Source of the DNA: Apteryx mantelli
Taxonomy: Eukaryota > Chordata > Aves > Apterygiformes > Apterygidae
Reading direction: 5' to 3'
Assembly: GCF_036417845.1 (NCBI RefSeq)
Contig: NC_089979.1
Coordinates: forward strand, 116,841,415 to 116,905,414
Length of the DNA stretch: 64,000 bases
The notes beneath the pieces are model-generated. The model did not search any database. It was given only the letters and a program-made list of their open reading frames with translations, and was not told the DNA's origin. The first letter of the stretch is position 1. Every line of letters starts with the position of its first letter. Position numbers and translations under genes: made by a program. This document shows, piece by piece, positions 13,201 to 27,017 of this stretch.

Positions 13201-16069
13201 TTGCCAGCACCCTATTTCTGTATTGCGGGGCTCCTCTGAAAGCTGACGGATTTGGAAAATCTGATTTCTGTGTTAAAATAAGAAATCACTGAAGCAAGTG
13301 ACATGAAAGTGCACTCGTATTACAGGGACATGGAAACAAACAGGGTAGGAAAATATTAGCTCATATTTTGGGTCTTCTAGAGCAGCCTGCCCATGGTTTC
13401 CTCCTCTTTTCTTGTGTACCTGATTCATCTGTAAGTACAAAGTTAATTATTGTCTTTATATGGACAAGTCCCAGATCCATCTCTCTGTTCCAGACCCATC
13501 TGCTTGTGTCCAAATGAAATCTCAGTCTGTCTGGCATTTCCTCTTGATGTGTCATCATCAACTCTAGTTCAAGAAAGCTAAAACTCAGCTGTTCCTCTTT
13601 CATCAAAACTCTTAGTTGTTAATCAGCATTCTCTCTCTCTTTTGGGGCAGCTCTGCTATTCAGTAGGTTGGCCATCTCTTATATTTGTCCAAACATTCTG
13701 GGGCTTTTGCTTGTCCGTTGCTTATGCTCTTCACATTTAGGAGATACTCCTTAATCATCCAAAAAAGTGATCTCTTATCTTTTGCTGAAACCCCCATTAA
13801 AACTCTCATTTGCTGTGAGGCCAGAAAAAAACACTCCAGAAATAGCAAACATCTCATGGATACCTAAAACATGAAGACTTTTATATGTGTTTTCTTTCCT
13901 GAGATGAGGCTTAAATTCTTCAGAATTTTTATGACATTTGCTTGTATTAGTATTTGAACAAGAAACTGACAGTTGTAAAAGTGTGTTTTGGAATGGAGAA
14001 CAGTCTAGTGATTTTGACTACAAATACACTTACTGTGATTAACAATAGATTAAATTCTTCCACCACCTTATATTTGCGCAAAGGACTCCCATAGCAAGAA
14101 TCTACTGCCAACAAAAGCAAAATTTAGAGTGGGCAAAATATGATCTGAAACCAGTCCTTCAGATCCCTGAATATGGTTGTGATTTGGCACCCTTCTCTGG
14201 CTGGGCAAGGGAGCTGTGCAGTTAGTTGTATTGGATCTGTGTCTCATGCCTCTGAATTTGTATGCTTTTCCCTTGTATGGGACTTTGTGGCTACAGCTAC
14301 AATTTGCAAAGATCAATGTTTTCTAATTCGTTAATTTGCTTGTTGCTGTTACCATGGTGCTTTTATTTGGCAGGCACGGAACCCTCTTAACAAGTGCACT
14401 GAAGTCAAGCTGGAATTAATTTCTGCTTTTTCTCTGCTTCTTTTCCTTGCCTCTTGAACAGGGAGATGTGGAAGGAACCAGTGAGGAGCATTTCTTGCAG
14501 CATATTCCTTGCTGTCATTTCTCGCAATCATCAGTTCCAGCTTAACCCCTTCCACCTCATGGGGCATGAGAGCACAAAAATTGCTCTTTCCAGCCAGGAA
14601 GGGCTACTGAGAGCCATGGTGGTAATCAAAGTTGTTAATTAAGGGGGGCATTGACCTCAGGGACATGCCATTCTCTCTAACAGTGCGCATGTGGAGACAC
14701 CTGGGAGCAAATCATTGCTGTGGTGCCCTGGTGGGTTATGAACGTGGCCCTGAGTGTCTGAAGGTGGCAGAAGGTGGCATCGTTGGTGCCATGCTGTGAG
14801 GACAAACCCCACCTTGACCTGGAAACTAGATGCAGACACCAGACTTTCTGAGCACTGGTGAGAGCAGAGCCTGTCACATCTTTCCCTCCAGCTCTGGCTC
14901 CCCATCTTTTGCTTCGGGTGAAAGGAACCACCATGGGTGTTTCCCTGGTTGTGTTACGTTGCTGTAAATCGGGAATCACTGCGTCCTCTCTGTCTGAGTG
15001 ACCTTTCTTCCTGTGTGATGGAAAGCCACTGATGCTGGAAAAGGGACAAGCCTGCAGCCCTGCTCTTGTCAGGGCACCACAGCCACCAGTCCCCAGACAG
15101 CAACTCCTGGGGCGAGGAGGAAGATGAATCTCCTGCGCTGGCCTAATCCTGATTATCTGTGATAATGGGGATGGAAAAAGGGAAGACACAGCAGAGGTGA
15201 CAAGAAACATGTCAGTGAAGCGGGGAGGAGAGGGAGGTGTGAGGCTGCTCCTGGAAAGTGGAGAGGTGCCCCAGTGAGCACTGAGGTGGGGCAGGAAGCG
15301 TACACGGATCGGTGCCACTGGAGCATGGCTTGTGCTGCTGTTTCCTTGCCACTCCTGATATCAGAATACTTAACCTTTTAGGAAGGCTAGTTTTACTAAG
15401 TCTGCTATTTTTTTTGTACTAAAATAATTGATTGCACATGAATCCGATTTTTTCCAGCCATACAAAACTAAATAACATGTAATGCTGTCACATTAGAAAA
15501 GCTAAAATACCCACAGGTGAGCATACTGCAGTGGGTCTAAATCCTGGATCAGATGTTTGTGAATGGTGCATACTATGCCCAGGAGCCGTGATTTTCATGA
15601 GTAACAACTGCTGCTACTTCTTGGATTTCAGCCTAATTAGAGCTACCAAACAGAAAATATGCATGGATCAGAACTTCAGAGCTCAGTCTGCTTGTATGAC
15701 TAGTATGTGCAGTTTTAATGCCTAGTCATGGTGAATCTGTGGTTGCTCTGACTCCCACCAGGAGATGGGAATTTGGGTTGATTTCAACCACGCCAGATTT
15801 AAACAACCTGTATTACCAGCAGCGTGGCCTGGGTCTCCAGAAGCCTAGCCGCAGCTGGTAGGGCAAACCTAGAGCCCTTTCCAAAGAGCTGAGTCAGGCA
15901 TGGGACTAATTCAGGAGGACTGGAGAACAATTCTGTTCCCCAGAGCCATGTCTATTTGGGGCAGCTCTGCAGAGGCTGGACACCAGGATATTACCAGAGA
16001 AGCTTGCCTTTCATCCTGCAAATTGTTACCCAGCCTCTTCTCTACAGACTGAAATAGAAGTACATGGTA

Positions 16070-16349
16070 AATCTTTTCTCAGCGATAGGAAGAGAGGCAA
16101 TGGGCACAAACTGAAACATGGGAAGTTCTGTCTGAACATGAGGAAAAACTTCTTTACTGTGAGGGTGACAGAGCACTGGAACAAATTGACCAGAGAGTCT
16201 GTGGAGTCTCCATTCTTGGAGACATTCAAAAGCTGTCTAGACACGCTTCAGGACAACATGCTCTAGGTGACCCTGCCTGAGCAGGGGGGTTGGACTAGAT
16301 GATCTCCAGAGGTCCCTTCCAACCTCAACCATTCTGTGATTCTGTGATT
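16070..16349 (+). mobile_element. CR1 LINE fragment, 5'-truncated
   Basis: The last ~280 bp of a CR1 retrotransposon. It covers the 3' end of the reverse-transcriptase frame (a GNGHK-like stretch, then the [19 protein letters not shown] coding region), the short 3' UTR with the GGTTGGACTAGATGATCTCC segment, and the tail of two ATTCTGTG units at 16331-16346. It closely parallels the 3' end of the larger CR1 at 50490-50737. The first ~20 bp lack a short segment present in the large copy, so the truncation point is blurred. Severe 5' truncation is the usual state of CR1 insertions. This copy cannot encode a protein. Confidence 0.93.
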
Positions 16350-17094
16350 TCTCTCTGGGAATGTGCAAGAAGTCAGACAGCCCTGCCCAAAGGTCACTTA
16401 GAGATGTGAATCAGTCTGCTGAAAACAGGGCAAGGACCACTCTCTGCTTGCCTCAAGCTTATTGCCTCCCACAAGCACCGGCCACTGACTGCTGCTCTCA
16501 TTGGTTCTCACCAGAGCTGGAGACAAGTAATTGATGAGCTTGTCAGGGCCAAAGCTGTCCCCATGTGGCATCTGCTGTAACTGTGCATTGTGAAAGGTTT
16601 GCTCGCTGTGATGTTTTTATCCTGACCAGAGTTTATAATTTGCATGAGGTAACTTTTGCTTTGTTTCCTCAAACACCTTTTTTCCCCCTCAAACAACTTT
16701 TGTCCCTTCTTGTAAATCAGTAATTATCATCCAATTTATTCAATCAGCCTTTTCAGTTTGCTCCTGTGGTATGATTTCCATAGTCACCAAGCTCCCAGGA
16801 CCTGAGATCCTGGCAGATCTGAGCACTATCCACTTCATCTCTTGACTTCATGTTGCTGCCTTCTGTCATTACCCTTTGTTCATAGTTGGCTGACCAAGTT
16901 TCTGTCCAGGTGACTGTGTTCACATCCAAAGCAATTTGAATTAATGCTGACAGTAAGAGTTTGTGACATGGTATTAGCTGTTTTGCAAAATCGTAATATA
17001 TCATAGTTGTTCCTTTGCAATAATCCATCCATTTTTTTTCTCTGCTTTTGTATTCCTTCTCCTCCACTCTTCTCAGTGTCTATTTTGCTTGGTG

Positions 17095-17135
17095 TCTTCC
17101 TTCCTTCCCTCCTTTCCTTCCTTCCTTCCTTTCTT
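17095..17135. repeat. (TTCC)n polypyrimidine tract
   Basis: 41 nt of uninterrupted C/T, mostly TTCC tetranucleotides. The tract is a simple repeat that could adopt triplex (H-DNA) structure and is likely length-polymorphic. Confidence 0.9.
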
Positions 17136-18783
17136 GCTTTTTTGAGACCTACCTTGTGTTTACTGTATGTATGGGGTTCTCTCCCCCACTTCTGCCACAC
17201 TTGTTTATTGCAAGACAATGAAATAATAGCAATTAGTATATACCCAGACATATTGATTTGGTTAATAAATATGCTAATAGAAATAAATAAATACACAGAT
17301 CATGATACTAAGTCAGCTCCACAGCTTGTAGCACCACCCTTAACTATATTAATAATTCACACACAAATAGTCTCATTAGGTTCAATAGTGGTACATAAAT
17401 AAAAGAAGGCTTCTTATTAGGCATTCAAAATTGGGCCCAATGTAATGAATCTATATTATGATAATGATGGCTAGTGAGATAAAAATGGGAGAGGTAGATG
17501 GCAGAGCGAAGAAAAAATGCTGAATATTTATCCAATCAACAGTTTGAGCCATTTGGTGTCTTAAAAAGAAGCCAGGGACAAACTGCATTTTGTGATAGTC
17601 TTAAGAAACACCTTGCAGCCTTCTCTTTGGTGATCTGCTTCAGGTTTTATTGGCCATTAATCCAAACAGGAGAAATATATCTTTTATTATGTACAATGCC
17701 ATATGAATACTTACATATGAATAGGAGTATGGGTTCCTATTTTTAGTTGAGTTCCTATAATCAGATGTCCATTTTAATTCTACATATTTACTGCTGTTAA
17801 AAAAAAAAAATCCAAATATACAGGTAACTGAGAAGCTTCCACTGAGAAGCTAGCAGTATAACACTTTCTGGGGCAGATTTGATTTTATTGATAAGAATCT
17901 CAATTCTGTAGTATCTTTTGGGGGGCAAAATTCTTTTGGAAAATGGAGACAAGCTAGAGAACGACAACTCTGAAAAGATTTTTCACTTTAATGTCTCATT
18001 GAAACGGGGACTGTGAAGTTACGTGATCCTCATTTAATTTGCCGAGTTCGTTAGTGTTACTCTGTGAGTAACGTGGCCTGTCATCTAGCCAAGGTAATTA
18101 GCTCTGTATGCATGCTATGAATAAGAAACCTTGAAATCTAAGCTCCTAAGCAGAGTGCAGGATCAGTGTGAAAAGGAGCAATGGGGATATGTTCTTTTGC
18201 TTGGTTGTGTTACTTCAAACAACATTGAATAAATTGACTGATGGTGAGAAATATGAACCTTGAAATGGAGCAGTCTCCCAGTACTCAGAACTCAGACATG
18301 GCAGAGCAAAAGTGTCTCACCTTGTCTTCTTCCACGTCTTCATGACCACTCAGACGCTGGATTTTTCAAGTCAGATGAAATTCTGGTACACCTTTTAAAA
18401 GAATTTTTCTCCAATCCTGCTGTTACTAGATTTTAAACACTGCATTGTGTTGTACTGCAAAGCATGGAAGGCCTACTCTCTTCTGGCTTCTGCCTACCAT
18501 TTTTGCAGATCAGTTCTTCCCTTCCAGCAATCCAAGTGACTGTACCGTGGTGGAAGATGACTCACAACCTGAAGCAGAATAAGTTTCCTTTTTCCTACTG
18601 GCCTTACCTGAGTTCCTTTAGAATTTGTTCAAGGCCCAGCAGGTCAAGACCTACTAAACCAAGGATGTACAACGCAATGTAATGCTTTAAGTCTAACAAC
18701 CACAGGGTCTGAGAAGAATCAGTTTGAAGATTTTACCAGAATTTCATCTGAGCTGAAGAATGTGGAATTGAAATGAAGGACAG

Positions 18784-18861
18784 TTAATAATTTATTAGAA
18801 TTATTATAAAGATAATTAGAATTATTATTAGAATTATTATAACAATTAGAATTATTAGAAA
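18784..18861. repeat. Imperfect AGAATTATT tandem repeat
   Basis: About 78 bp of a roughly 9-bp unit (AGAATTATT and variants such as ATTATTAGAATT). It is an AT-rich minisatellite with no coding content. Confidence 0.85.
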
Positions 18862-20274
18862 CCCCATGCAAAAAAAAAGAATTCATACTAGGCCAGTGAC
18901 GGCTTTTTAAATCAAACTGGTTTTGAATGACAGGAGTAAAATATATCATAAAGCAAAATGTGTGAATATATGATCATCGTGTAAGTACCATAAATAACTT
19001 TCAGTTGTTGGAAGTTGCCAAAATTCTTTAAAATTCAAGGATTCACAGCTTATTGCAGGGAAATAAGGGTTTTTGTTAATTTTTTTATCCATTGCTCTGT
19101 AAGCCACATTTCCTTCTCAGTTTTGCAGGTGCAGGTCAGCTGCAGTCGACTTCATTTCTTTTAGAAGTGTGTAATAAAATAGTCATATTAAATACTCTTG
19201 ATATTAAATGAAATCTTTTGCCATGACCAGTCTGTCCCCATTAGCTCACATTCTCTTCTCTCTGGTGAAATTATTTATTGCCTGCACATAGATATACTGT
19301 AAGTATATAATATATTCTATACTAATTTATATTTTCAGTGATCTCATTTGTTTCCAAGAACACGTTAAGGGAGGAAGGACACAGTTTGACCTACCGTTTG
19401 ATTGTGACTGAGCGACTTAAAAAGAACAAGTTTAAAATTACCAAATGTTTGTGCAAGGGGCAAGCAGCCAGCCAGCCATAAATTCATCCTTCACTGGGAT
19501 CTTCCATGTCAAGATTAATCTTAAAACAAATATTTATATGTCCCTCATTGTTTTAAACCACTGAGAATGTGCTTTCTCTGAAAGAGAAGAAAACAACAAT
19601 GTTGTGTCCCACAGTAGGGGACAGAGTTTGGCTCCCTGAAAGGGTCCCAAGAACCAGATACTTGGAGCATTCAAGGTGAGTTGCTGGTTCTGAATTTTCT
19701 GAATGCTTTAGTCATATGAGACATCATTTTACCTCCCTTGCTTTTTTAATTTCCTCTTGTTTCTTGCCCTTTCTCTTACGTAAAACAAAGAAAAAGGGTC
19801 ACAACAGGCCACAGCTCAGGTTTTCCATGAGGTAGGTTGGATTAATGGGAGAAATGAAAGACTTTGTGACTTGTTCATCCTGTTCATAAACAGCTGAAAA
19901 TTAAATCACACATATTCTTTTTTTTTTTCAATAGCCAAACCTGAAAGGATAGATTTCCATCATGACTAGTTTGTTTATCAGTGCATGGACCACAATGTAT
20001 GGAGGTCATGTTGCAAACAGACTTTTCCTCAGAACAGATGCATATCAGACACTCACCACCTCTTTACTGCTGAGAGATGGAAAATCAGCCTTTGAAATGA
20101 AGAATGTCTTGTATTTCATGTAACCTTACCCCGCAGAGAGATTCTCTTCTGTATTTCAACGGACTGATGGTCTGATTATTATTACTGGAGGCTGCCAAGA
20201 CATTTAAGTCTTCATGGATGCGCACCTGCTTGTCAGAATGAAAGAAGAGGGCCATGTTCAGCTTCCATTTTTTT

Positions 20275-20400
20275 TAGCCCCGTGCTATGGCTTACAGTGA
20301 CAGATACGTGAACGTGATCCTCCAGAGAACAAAGTGCGAGGTCATTAGCAACAGGTCACTGGGGACGGGAGACAATGCCGGCAAGAGGAGCGGTTCTGCT
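20275..20400. promoter_or_regulatory. Candidate regulatory patch: CpG-enriched with two AGGTCA half-sites
   Basis: In AT-rich surroundings this ~125-bp patch has about seven CpG dinucleotides. It contains two direct AGGTCA nuclear-receptor half-sites (20339-20344 and 20353-20358, spacing 8) and two nearby ACGTG cores at about 20307-20315. This composition suggests a conserved non-coding element. The call is an inference from motifs only, as no conservation data are available. Confidence 0.3.
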
Positions 20401-23400
20401 GAGGGGACTTGAGACCAAATTCAAGAAAATGTTAAGGTTCAATCAGAGATGCAAATATTTTATAAAGCTCCATGTATGACCAGCTGCATTAGCTGAATAC
20501 ATGAAGAAAAATCATTTGTTATATTTAAGATCCAAAATTCCATGTTTACCTACTACATGACAGCATATGAATTGTTTATATGTCATTTGTATGCAAAGAT
20601 ATGATAGAACATACCTGTGAAAACCCATATGTCCATGGTTTGATTAATGGTAGTCCAAGCTCTCTAAGTCCCATGAGTAAAACCAGCTGAGTATAATTTC
20701 CACTTATTTTTTTGTTGTTGCCACATAAAATAGCTTCTAATAGCCAATGGGCTAATTTGTACTAGCTCCTATAATGGACAATGAAATGAGCTTATGGTTA
20801 GAAAAGCAATCGTATCCGATTTCCCTTCCCTGGGGTCAGCACAACTTAGTAGTTGACAATTGTTAATTCTTTCCTCCCTAGTAGGGATGAAGAACAAAGC
20901 ACTATATAATGGCTTCTTGTTGCTCACGTCATACTTTATAATGCTTATGTCAGCAGACCAGTGGGGCAATATTTTTGCCCCATTTGCACAAAGGAAGATA
21001 AAACCCAACTGCTAAAGAAAGACAAGTTAATTCTGTACTTTTTGATATCCATAAATATCTTCATGAATATAAACACCAATGTATGTACTGCAAACTGAGT
21101 TAACCTAATAAGGCAGATGCAAGAAATGATAAGCATGGTATCTCACAACAGTCTTTTTGAGTTGTGTTGCAAAGATTTCTGTCACTGTGAACTTGAAAGG
21201 AAACAGTTACCATTTCAAAGGCTTTGGATGGAGTCTGGTCATGTCAGAAATGTGTGCATGTTTCAGGGAACCAACACAATTCAAAGGACAGATATAAAAA
21301 TACAGCTCTTTTAACTATGTGGGACCTGCTTCCCCACTCCCATATGTTTCGTAGATCAATATTAGCTCCTCTACAGTCAATAGAGCTCACTGATGTAAAA
21401 GTGCTGTGTGCCTGTTCTTAATGATTCATAGTTTTGAAGCCTGGCCAGTTCTATAATTCAACCCTTGCAAAGACAAACAACCTCCTGCCAGTCTGCCCTT
21501 TATTCTCCCATCCTGTTATTTGTTAGGCGTCTGCAGCCCATTAGCTGGCTTACTATGGTATTAATATGTGGTATAACTATTCATAGCCAGATCTGCTGAT
21601 AAGAAATCGAATGCTCTGGTAAACAACTGACTGCTTTTTTTCCATGACATCAACAACAAAGTCAAATGGGGTACTGGAAAAAGGATAATTCCCAGGATCA
21701 TGTTAAAAGATTACATAGTTATGTAGAGGAGGGAAAATCTGTTTTCAAAGCAGTGATTGGGAACGTTCTGTGTCATTTCCAGCAGACACACACCAGCATG
21801 TCTTCTGCTCTGCTCAGATCAGGGACATATAAACTCATATAGCAGATAAATGCACACCAGGTCAAGTCCATAGGACTTTAAGAAACTGGTGGGACTGCAT
21901 GGTGCAATTCTTTAAAATGATTTTTTACTATCCTCCCCACCACCCCCACCCCCAATGGCATATTTACCTCTGGAAGAATTAGGGCCTTATTCCTCCATGC
22001 ACGTGTCCTTAAACTAAAAGATTAAGTCAGTGGTTGCTCCATTAGCTTAGCTCAGCCTTTTTTATGTGGTCATGTGTAGCTGGGGTTGCAAAATGTAACT
22101 CCAAAGTTAATAAACTGATACTATCCAAATGTTAGTATCTCTGTTGCTTGGATTATTCAGGCACACATAGGAGGAGTGACAGAAACACAGATGTGTACTG
22201 GATCCACGACGACTGTTAGTCCCCTTCTCCCTTGCTGCTGCAGGCCCACAGCTGCCTTGGTCCACGTCTTGGTCTCTAAAATAGTGGCTGTGCCTCAAAG
22301 CGTGGTTGTGGGGCTGGCTGCCAAGGGAATCTGTCTAGGTCCAATGTCTTTTCTCCGTAAAACCAGTTGCTCAGAGTACATGAGGGCACAAGTAGCTGTT
22401 GGATCAGTTCCTGGTATTTTACATCATTACTACTTTTGCAAATGCTCATTGCTGCTCACCATCTAGCAGCATGGGTTTTCAGGAGCCCTTTGCATATTGC
22501 AGACCTGGCTGAGCAGGTGCCATCTGCATGGACAGGGCAGTTTCTCAGTGCTCTTTCCTCATGTCCCAGTCACACTGGCATGGCTACGATCCCTAGAGTC
22601 ACACTCTGCCTTCCCACATATTTTACATTACTGTGATTCCTCTGACTTCATCAGAGTTACTTTGCATAGACACTAGAGTGACATCAAAATCTTCCCTGCC
22701 TTCTTCCCCCCCTTCCCAGTGGCTGGCTGACTAATAACAGATTTCAAGGTTGAGATTAACTGTGAATAGACAATTGAAATCTCTGACTAATGCTGCAAAC
22801 ACTTGGGCAACATTTTTTGAAAAAGTAAGTGCCATTTTTAAGGCTTAAAAGCATTTCCACTCCTTGTTGCTGGATAGCACAATTGGTCCTTTTTGTTGTT
22901 CTGAAGTACACTCAATAACTTAGTGCAAGGATACTTATAATGAAAAGTCTCTCAAAGACTTTCAGTGATTTATTCCCACTTATTTTTCAGGTTAATAACA
23001 ATGATTTTCAACAACAGTTCAGAGAGTTTAAGTTCAGAAGCGACCATTACACCATCTCCCACACTTCCTGGGGTCTTCCTGGTTTTGTTACTTCTGTGTT
23101 GAGGTCAGTAGCTTTAGTGCTGGATGAAGATTATTTTGTAAGCCATCTTTTTCTGAGACTGAAACTCTGCCATTCATCTCGTTCAACTGTTCAGTTACCC
23201 TTGCTCCTCAAAACATGGGCTTTACTTCCAGTTTGAAGTTGTCTTGTTCATCTCTGAGTCCTTGGTGCTTTTTAAGTTTTCGTTGGACTAAAGAACCTGT
23301 CACTGGCATTGGCCTTGCTCTCTAAAAATAATAACACTACATGATTGAATTACTCAGCATCCTTTTGATAAGTTTCTGAACCTGACTGAAAGACATTTTT

Positions 23401-25059
23401 GACATGTCTGGTTTTTGATTCCTTTTCCAGCATGATTTCAGATTTTTCAGTACGTAGATTGCAACCAGTTCTGTAGCTGGTATTCATCTTATCTGTGTTG
23501 CCTACACAGTAACACAGTCTCCCTTACACTAGGCCACATACTCCTTTTTTTAATTTATCCTAGGATCTTTTTCTTTCCCCTATAGCATCATGCTGAAGCT
23601 TCTTCCATGCTCTTTGAGGACCTTGTATGGCCTAAATCCTTTTCAGTGAGTTTCTGGGTGCAGCTTTCCTGATCTGAAGGTTTATGGTTTCTCTGTCTTA
23701 TAGGGGAATGTCTCTGTTCATTCTTCTAATAAAGAACTTGCATTTGTGGGTGCTAATACATGGCATGTTTGAATGGGTCAGCTTACAAATGACTCTTTTT
23801 TGTGTGTGACTGCCCTGCTCCCACTGCCAGCCAACCTTTGCCAAAATCTGTGTCATCCTCAAATATGTGACATGGCAGGTGTCACTTCCAGATAACTGCT
23901 GAAAATATTGAATAGCGCTGTGTCAGCCTTACCAGAAACATTTATCAGAGGAAGGATTCTCCCTGAATGATTGTTGATTTTCTTTGATCACTGGATTACT
24001 GTATGTTTTGTTGGAAGGCGACGCTGCTGTTTCTTGTTTAGTAGAACCAAGTTAAATACTTGATGGAGCCTACCTGTAATATCTGTACAATTAAGATTTT
24101 GAACCAAACAACTTGTATGCCTGTCAAGAAGTGAAATGAGATTTGCTATTTGACATCTCTTTTTGTTATTGGTGTTTGGAAAGGACTTCATCAGTCTCTT
24201 TGAGAAAAGTACATTCTGCCATTTCTTTCCAAACAGATGAGAGATGTATTTATCCAGTACTGAACTGAAGCTTCAACATCAGCATTAGCAGTTCTTAATA
24301 CAATTTCTTTTGTACTGAATACACTCTGAAAACTCCTCACTCCTGGTCCTGACAATCCTAGATATTTTCCTGAGCTGTTCAGCATGAACTCCATGTTTTA
24401 ATGTGTAGAAAATTAATAAGGGAAACTAAAGACACTAAGCAAGAATCTAGAGTCATGTTTTAAGCATTGTAACTGGTGTCTATACCAATTTCTATTGGTT
24501 TCCACTTTTCTTTCTTGGTTTTAGTATCAGTAATTACTGCTTTCATTGCTGAAACAGGGTGAGAATTTAGCCAGGGCCTTTGGTTTCACATCATTGCACT
24601 ATACTCGCTCCATAGATAGTGACAGTGATTTTACAAAGTTTTTCGACTGGAATCTTTTTGCCCATGATTTGTAACCTGCAAACCATACCATAGAAGTGAC
24701 CTGCAAACTCATACTCCTTCCCTGGTGGTCTGTACAGCATCACCCTCATCCTGACTTAAGATCTGCTGATGTGAGGATACATGCTCTTTGTTGAATCCAG
24801 TATGTTATTTTAAGGGATATGTGTGTAGGCATTCAACTTAAGAAATTCTCCTAACTATTAATGATAGTGTTTCATTCATGTGTCTCTCATTGTCTTGAAA
24901 TGTTAGGTTTTCTCCCAAATACATCAGTCTCTCTCCCTTCCTTCTCTCCCTCCTCCACAATATTTTTTTATATGTTCTTAATCCATCTTGTTTAACCTGC
25001 TCCTTAATTCTTTTCAGCTTTAAAATACAGACAGTGGAAGGTAGGATCCCACTCCCTCC

Positions 25060-25118
25060 CACTCAATGGGAGTCTTTCAACTGACTTCAGTGAAAGCGGG
25101 ATTAGGACCCATTGAGTG
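25060..25118. repeat. Stem-loop, possible relic of an ancient amniote repeat
   Basis: Perfect 11-bp arms (25060-25070 and 25108-25118) enclose an inner pairing CTTTCA...TGAAAG. The GACTTCAGTGRRAG-type text resembles a degenerate interspersed repeat common in amniote genomes, but I cannot name the family. Confidence 0.4.
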
Positions 25119-26916
25119 TGATATCCGCCCTGCTGTGAGCTCCTGGCAGTTAGACCTTTTTGCTCACAAAAAACCCCACTGGCTCTGCTGGGGCTCTGCT
25201 CACTGAGGAATGAAGGCCATCATTTAAAAATGAAGGTGGAGTCCAGATAGTTCATTTACTCCTCTGGGAGTAAATTCCACCATATTTTCCAGGAAAACAG
25301 TACTTATTGCCAGTATTATTTTGCTCTCAGTTGTTTCATGGGTATTGCTGGTGATCAAAGCTTAAGTGTTATATACACACTTCTACAAAGAAAGACATGA
25401 TCTTTACTGTTGGCTTTTCTGTGGTATTGATTTAACAAAAGATGTCTGTCAAGTGGGAGGGTGCATGGGTGGGCCGATACGAGATGACTTCCTGTGCACA
25501 TATAACCCAGCCTTTCTGAGAAGTATTTTGGTAACTTGCCTCTGACTGTGGAAAGCAAGACAGAACAAAAGGGCAGATGGCATGCCTCGCACAAGCATAG
25601 TAAGTCTAAGAATGACAAAGAATACAGTTGCATGAATTTTTGCTTGCAATGATGGGGCAATCTGGGTGTGAAAGCTTAACGGCACTTACAACAAGATCAG
25701 ATTATTTTCTACTGGAAGTATGCCTATGTTCTGGAAAAGCCATTACAAAGTTATTGTCTTCTTTTCATTTAATTTGAAACCATTCACCCTTTTATAATAT
25801 CAGCCTCTGCATCTTACTACTGAGAGACAGTCAATTTGGAAAAAAAAGCCCAGTAATTAAGTTATGTATGTGTGTTTATCTACAGAACCAGAGCATTTGG
25901 GAGGAGTGCTCCTTCTTTGCTCTGTGACATCTCCCTGTTTCCTCTTTGGTTTCCTTCCAGCTGCCAGACTTACCATCTCTTTTGTTCCCAAGAGAAAGCA
26001 GCAGAGGTAGTAAAGCATGCTCTGCTCCGCTCAGGCACTGTGCTCTGTACATGCATTTACAGATATAGAGGTGTATGAAATGCTGGAAGGAACACATAGT
26101 CTTTTCCTTAAGCCAAAGCAAGTTTGCAAAAGGAGATTTATTAGTTGTAAACATCACTTGAAACCATTCACCATTATAAAAGACACTACTTGCTAAATAT
26201 AAAATTCAAAGCAAAAACTACAAGCCAGATTTTCAAAAGTTAGACTAAGTTTAAAAAAAAAAAAAAGAATTTCTAGGAGGGCAGTACTTACACTTGTACA
26301 AATGTCTCTACTGAATGATTATGGGGGGCAAAGCCAGACTCCAGCTCCCCCCTGACCACCGCCCTGCTTTCCTTTCTCTGAGCTTAGCCAAGGAGTAGGA
26401 TGAGGAGGGTTGCAGGGTCTTTTGGCAAACTGGTTAGTGTGTTCAAGTTGTTGGTTTGGGCTGAGATGGACAGGGCTGTATGGGAGGACAGGTGACAGCC
26501 CATGAGGAGGAGGGTGGGAAAGGCGCTGGGGGCATCTGTGGGGGAAAAGCTTCTGGGAAGGTCCGACTGGGAGTTCAGGGGATGATACAGGCTGTGAGGG
26601 AGAGGGGGGAGCTCCTCTTAGAAGCAGGGTTCAGTATTTCAAGGGTGAGATAAGCTGGACCGAGTCAGGACCTACTTGAATGCGACTTGAACTGGAAGAG
26701 TTTTGTAGGGAGAGAATAAGAGTGAGGAGTATCGCACTGGAGAGGCACAGGCCAGCATGCTGGGGTGATGTGCAGGGACTCCGGGTAGGCCAGATTGCCC
26801 TGGCATCGAGTGTGAATGTAGGAAAAGTGGGAACTGCTGCTCTGTAGGTCCCCTAACTGTGTGTTTAAGCTATTTTTCTGTCTAGCTATCTGTCTGGTTT
26901 AGTCTGTATGGACAAT

Positions 26917-26920
26917 GCTT
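26917..26920. repeat. Target-site duplication (GCTT), one side of the solo LTR
   Basis: GCTT directly precedes the LTR on the plus strand and is repeated exactly at 27424-27427 directly after it. A 4-bp duplication fits gammaretrovirus-like (ERV1-type) integration. Confidence 0.7.
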
Positions 26921-27017
26921 TGCTATGGAAAATCAGGCTCGCTGGCCTCCATAACAGGGTCCGACCCTAGGTTCCTGCTGAGGCAGAAGTTCGAAGTCAG
27001 ATTGGAGAGAAATAAAA

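Larger units (their letters stand above)
6397..16069. other. Intergenic DNA, no gene recognised
   Basis: No supported gene. The stretch holds a small hairpin with repeats (7827-7875), a near-perfect palindrome (10185-10216), a poly-T run near 10467-10480 and two GC-richer patches (about 11100-11480 and 14650-15330). The longest frame here, 213 codons on the minus strand in the second GC-rich patch, has low-complexity composition and no recognisable domain. I treat it as a chance frame. Confidence 0.55.
16350..26916. other. Intergenic DNA, no gene recognised
   Basis: No supported gene. Local features are a polypyrimidine tract (17095-17135), an AT-rich tandem array (18784-18861), a short palindrome GTTACTC/GAGTAAC (18056-18072), a CpG-richer patch (20275-20400), a paired stem-loop (25060-25118), and a G-rich plus strand at about 26330-26830. 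The open frames of up to ~100 codons here show no known domain. Confidence 0.55.

Noticed and set aside
14677..15318. 213-codon minus-strand open frame
   Set aside because: The longest frame outside the CR1, but it lies in a GC-rich patch, is rich in S/P/R, has no domain I recognise and no splice or start context. It is probably chance.
16026..16244. Minus-strand 72-codon frame
   Set aside because: It is antisense to the CR1 fragment.
26330..26830. Internal region of a provirus next to the LTR, or a G-quadruplex cluster
   Set aside because: No gag/pol/env-like sequence, and the LTR is closed by target duplications. The G runs are separated by long loops, so quadruplex potential is weak.
26921..26950. 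tRNA-Gln-like primer binding site next to the LTR (TGGAGGCC...)
   Set aside because: This reading placed the LTR end about 30 bp too early. The terminal inverted repeat and target duplication show this sequence lies inside the LTR.
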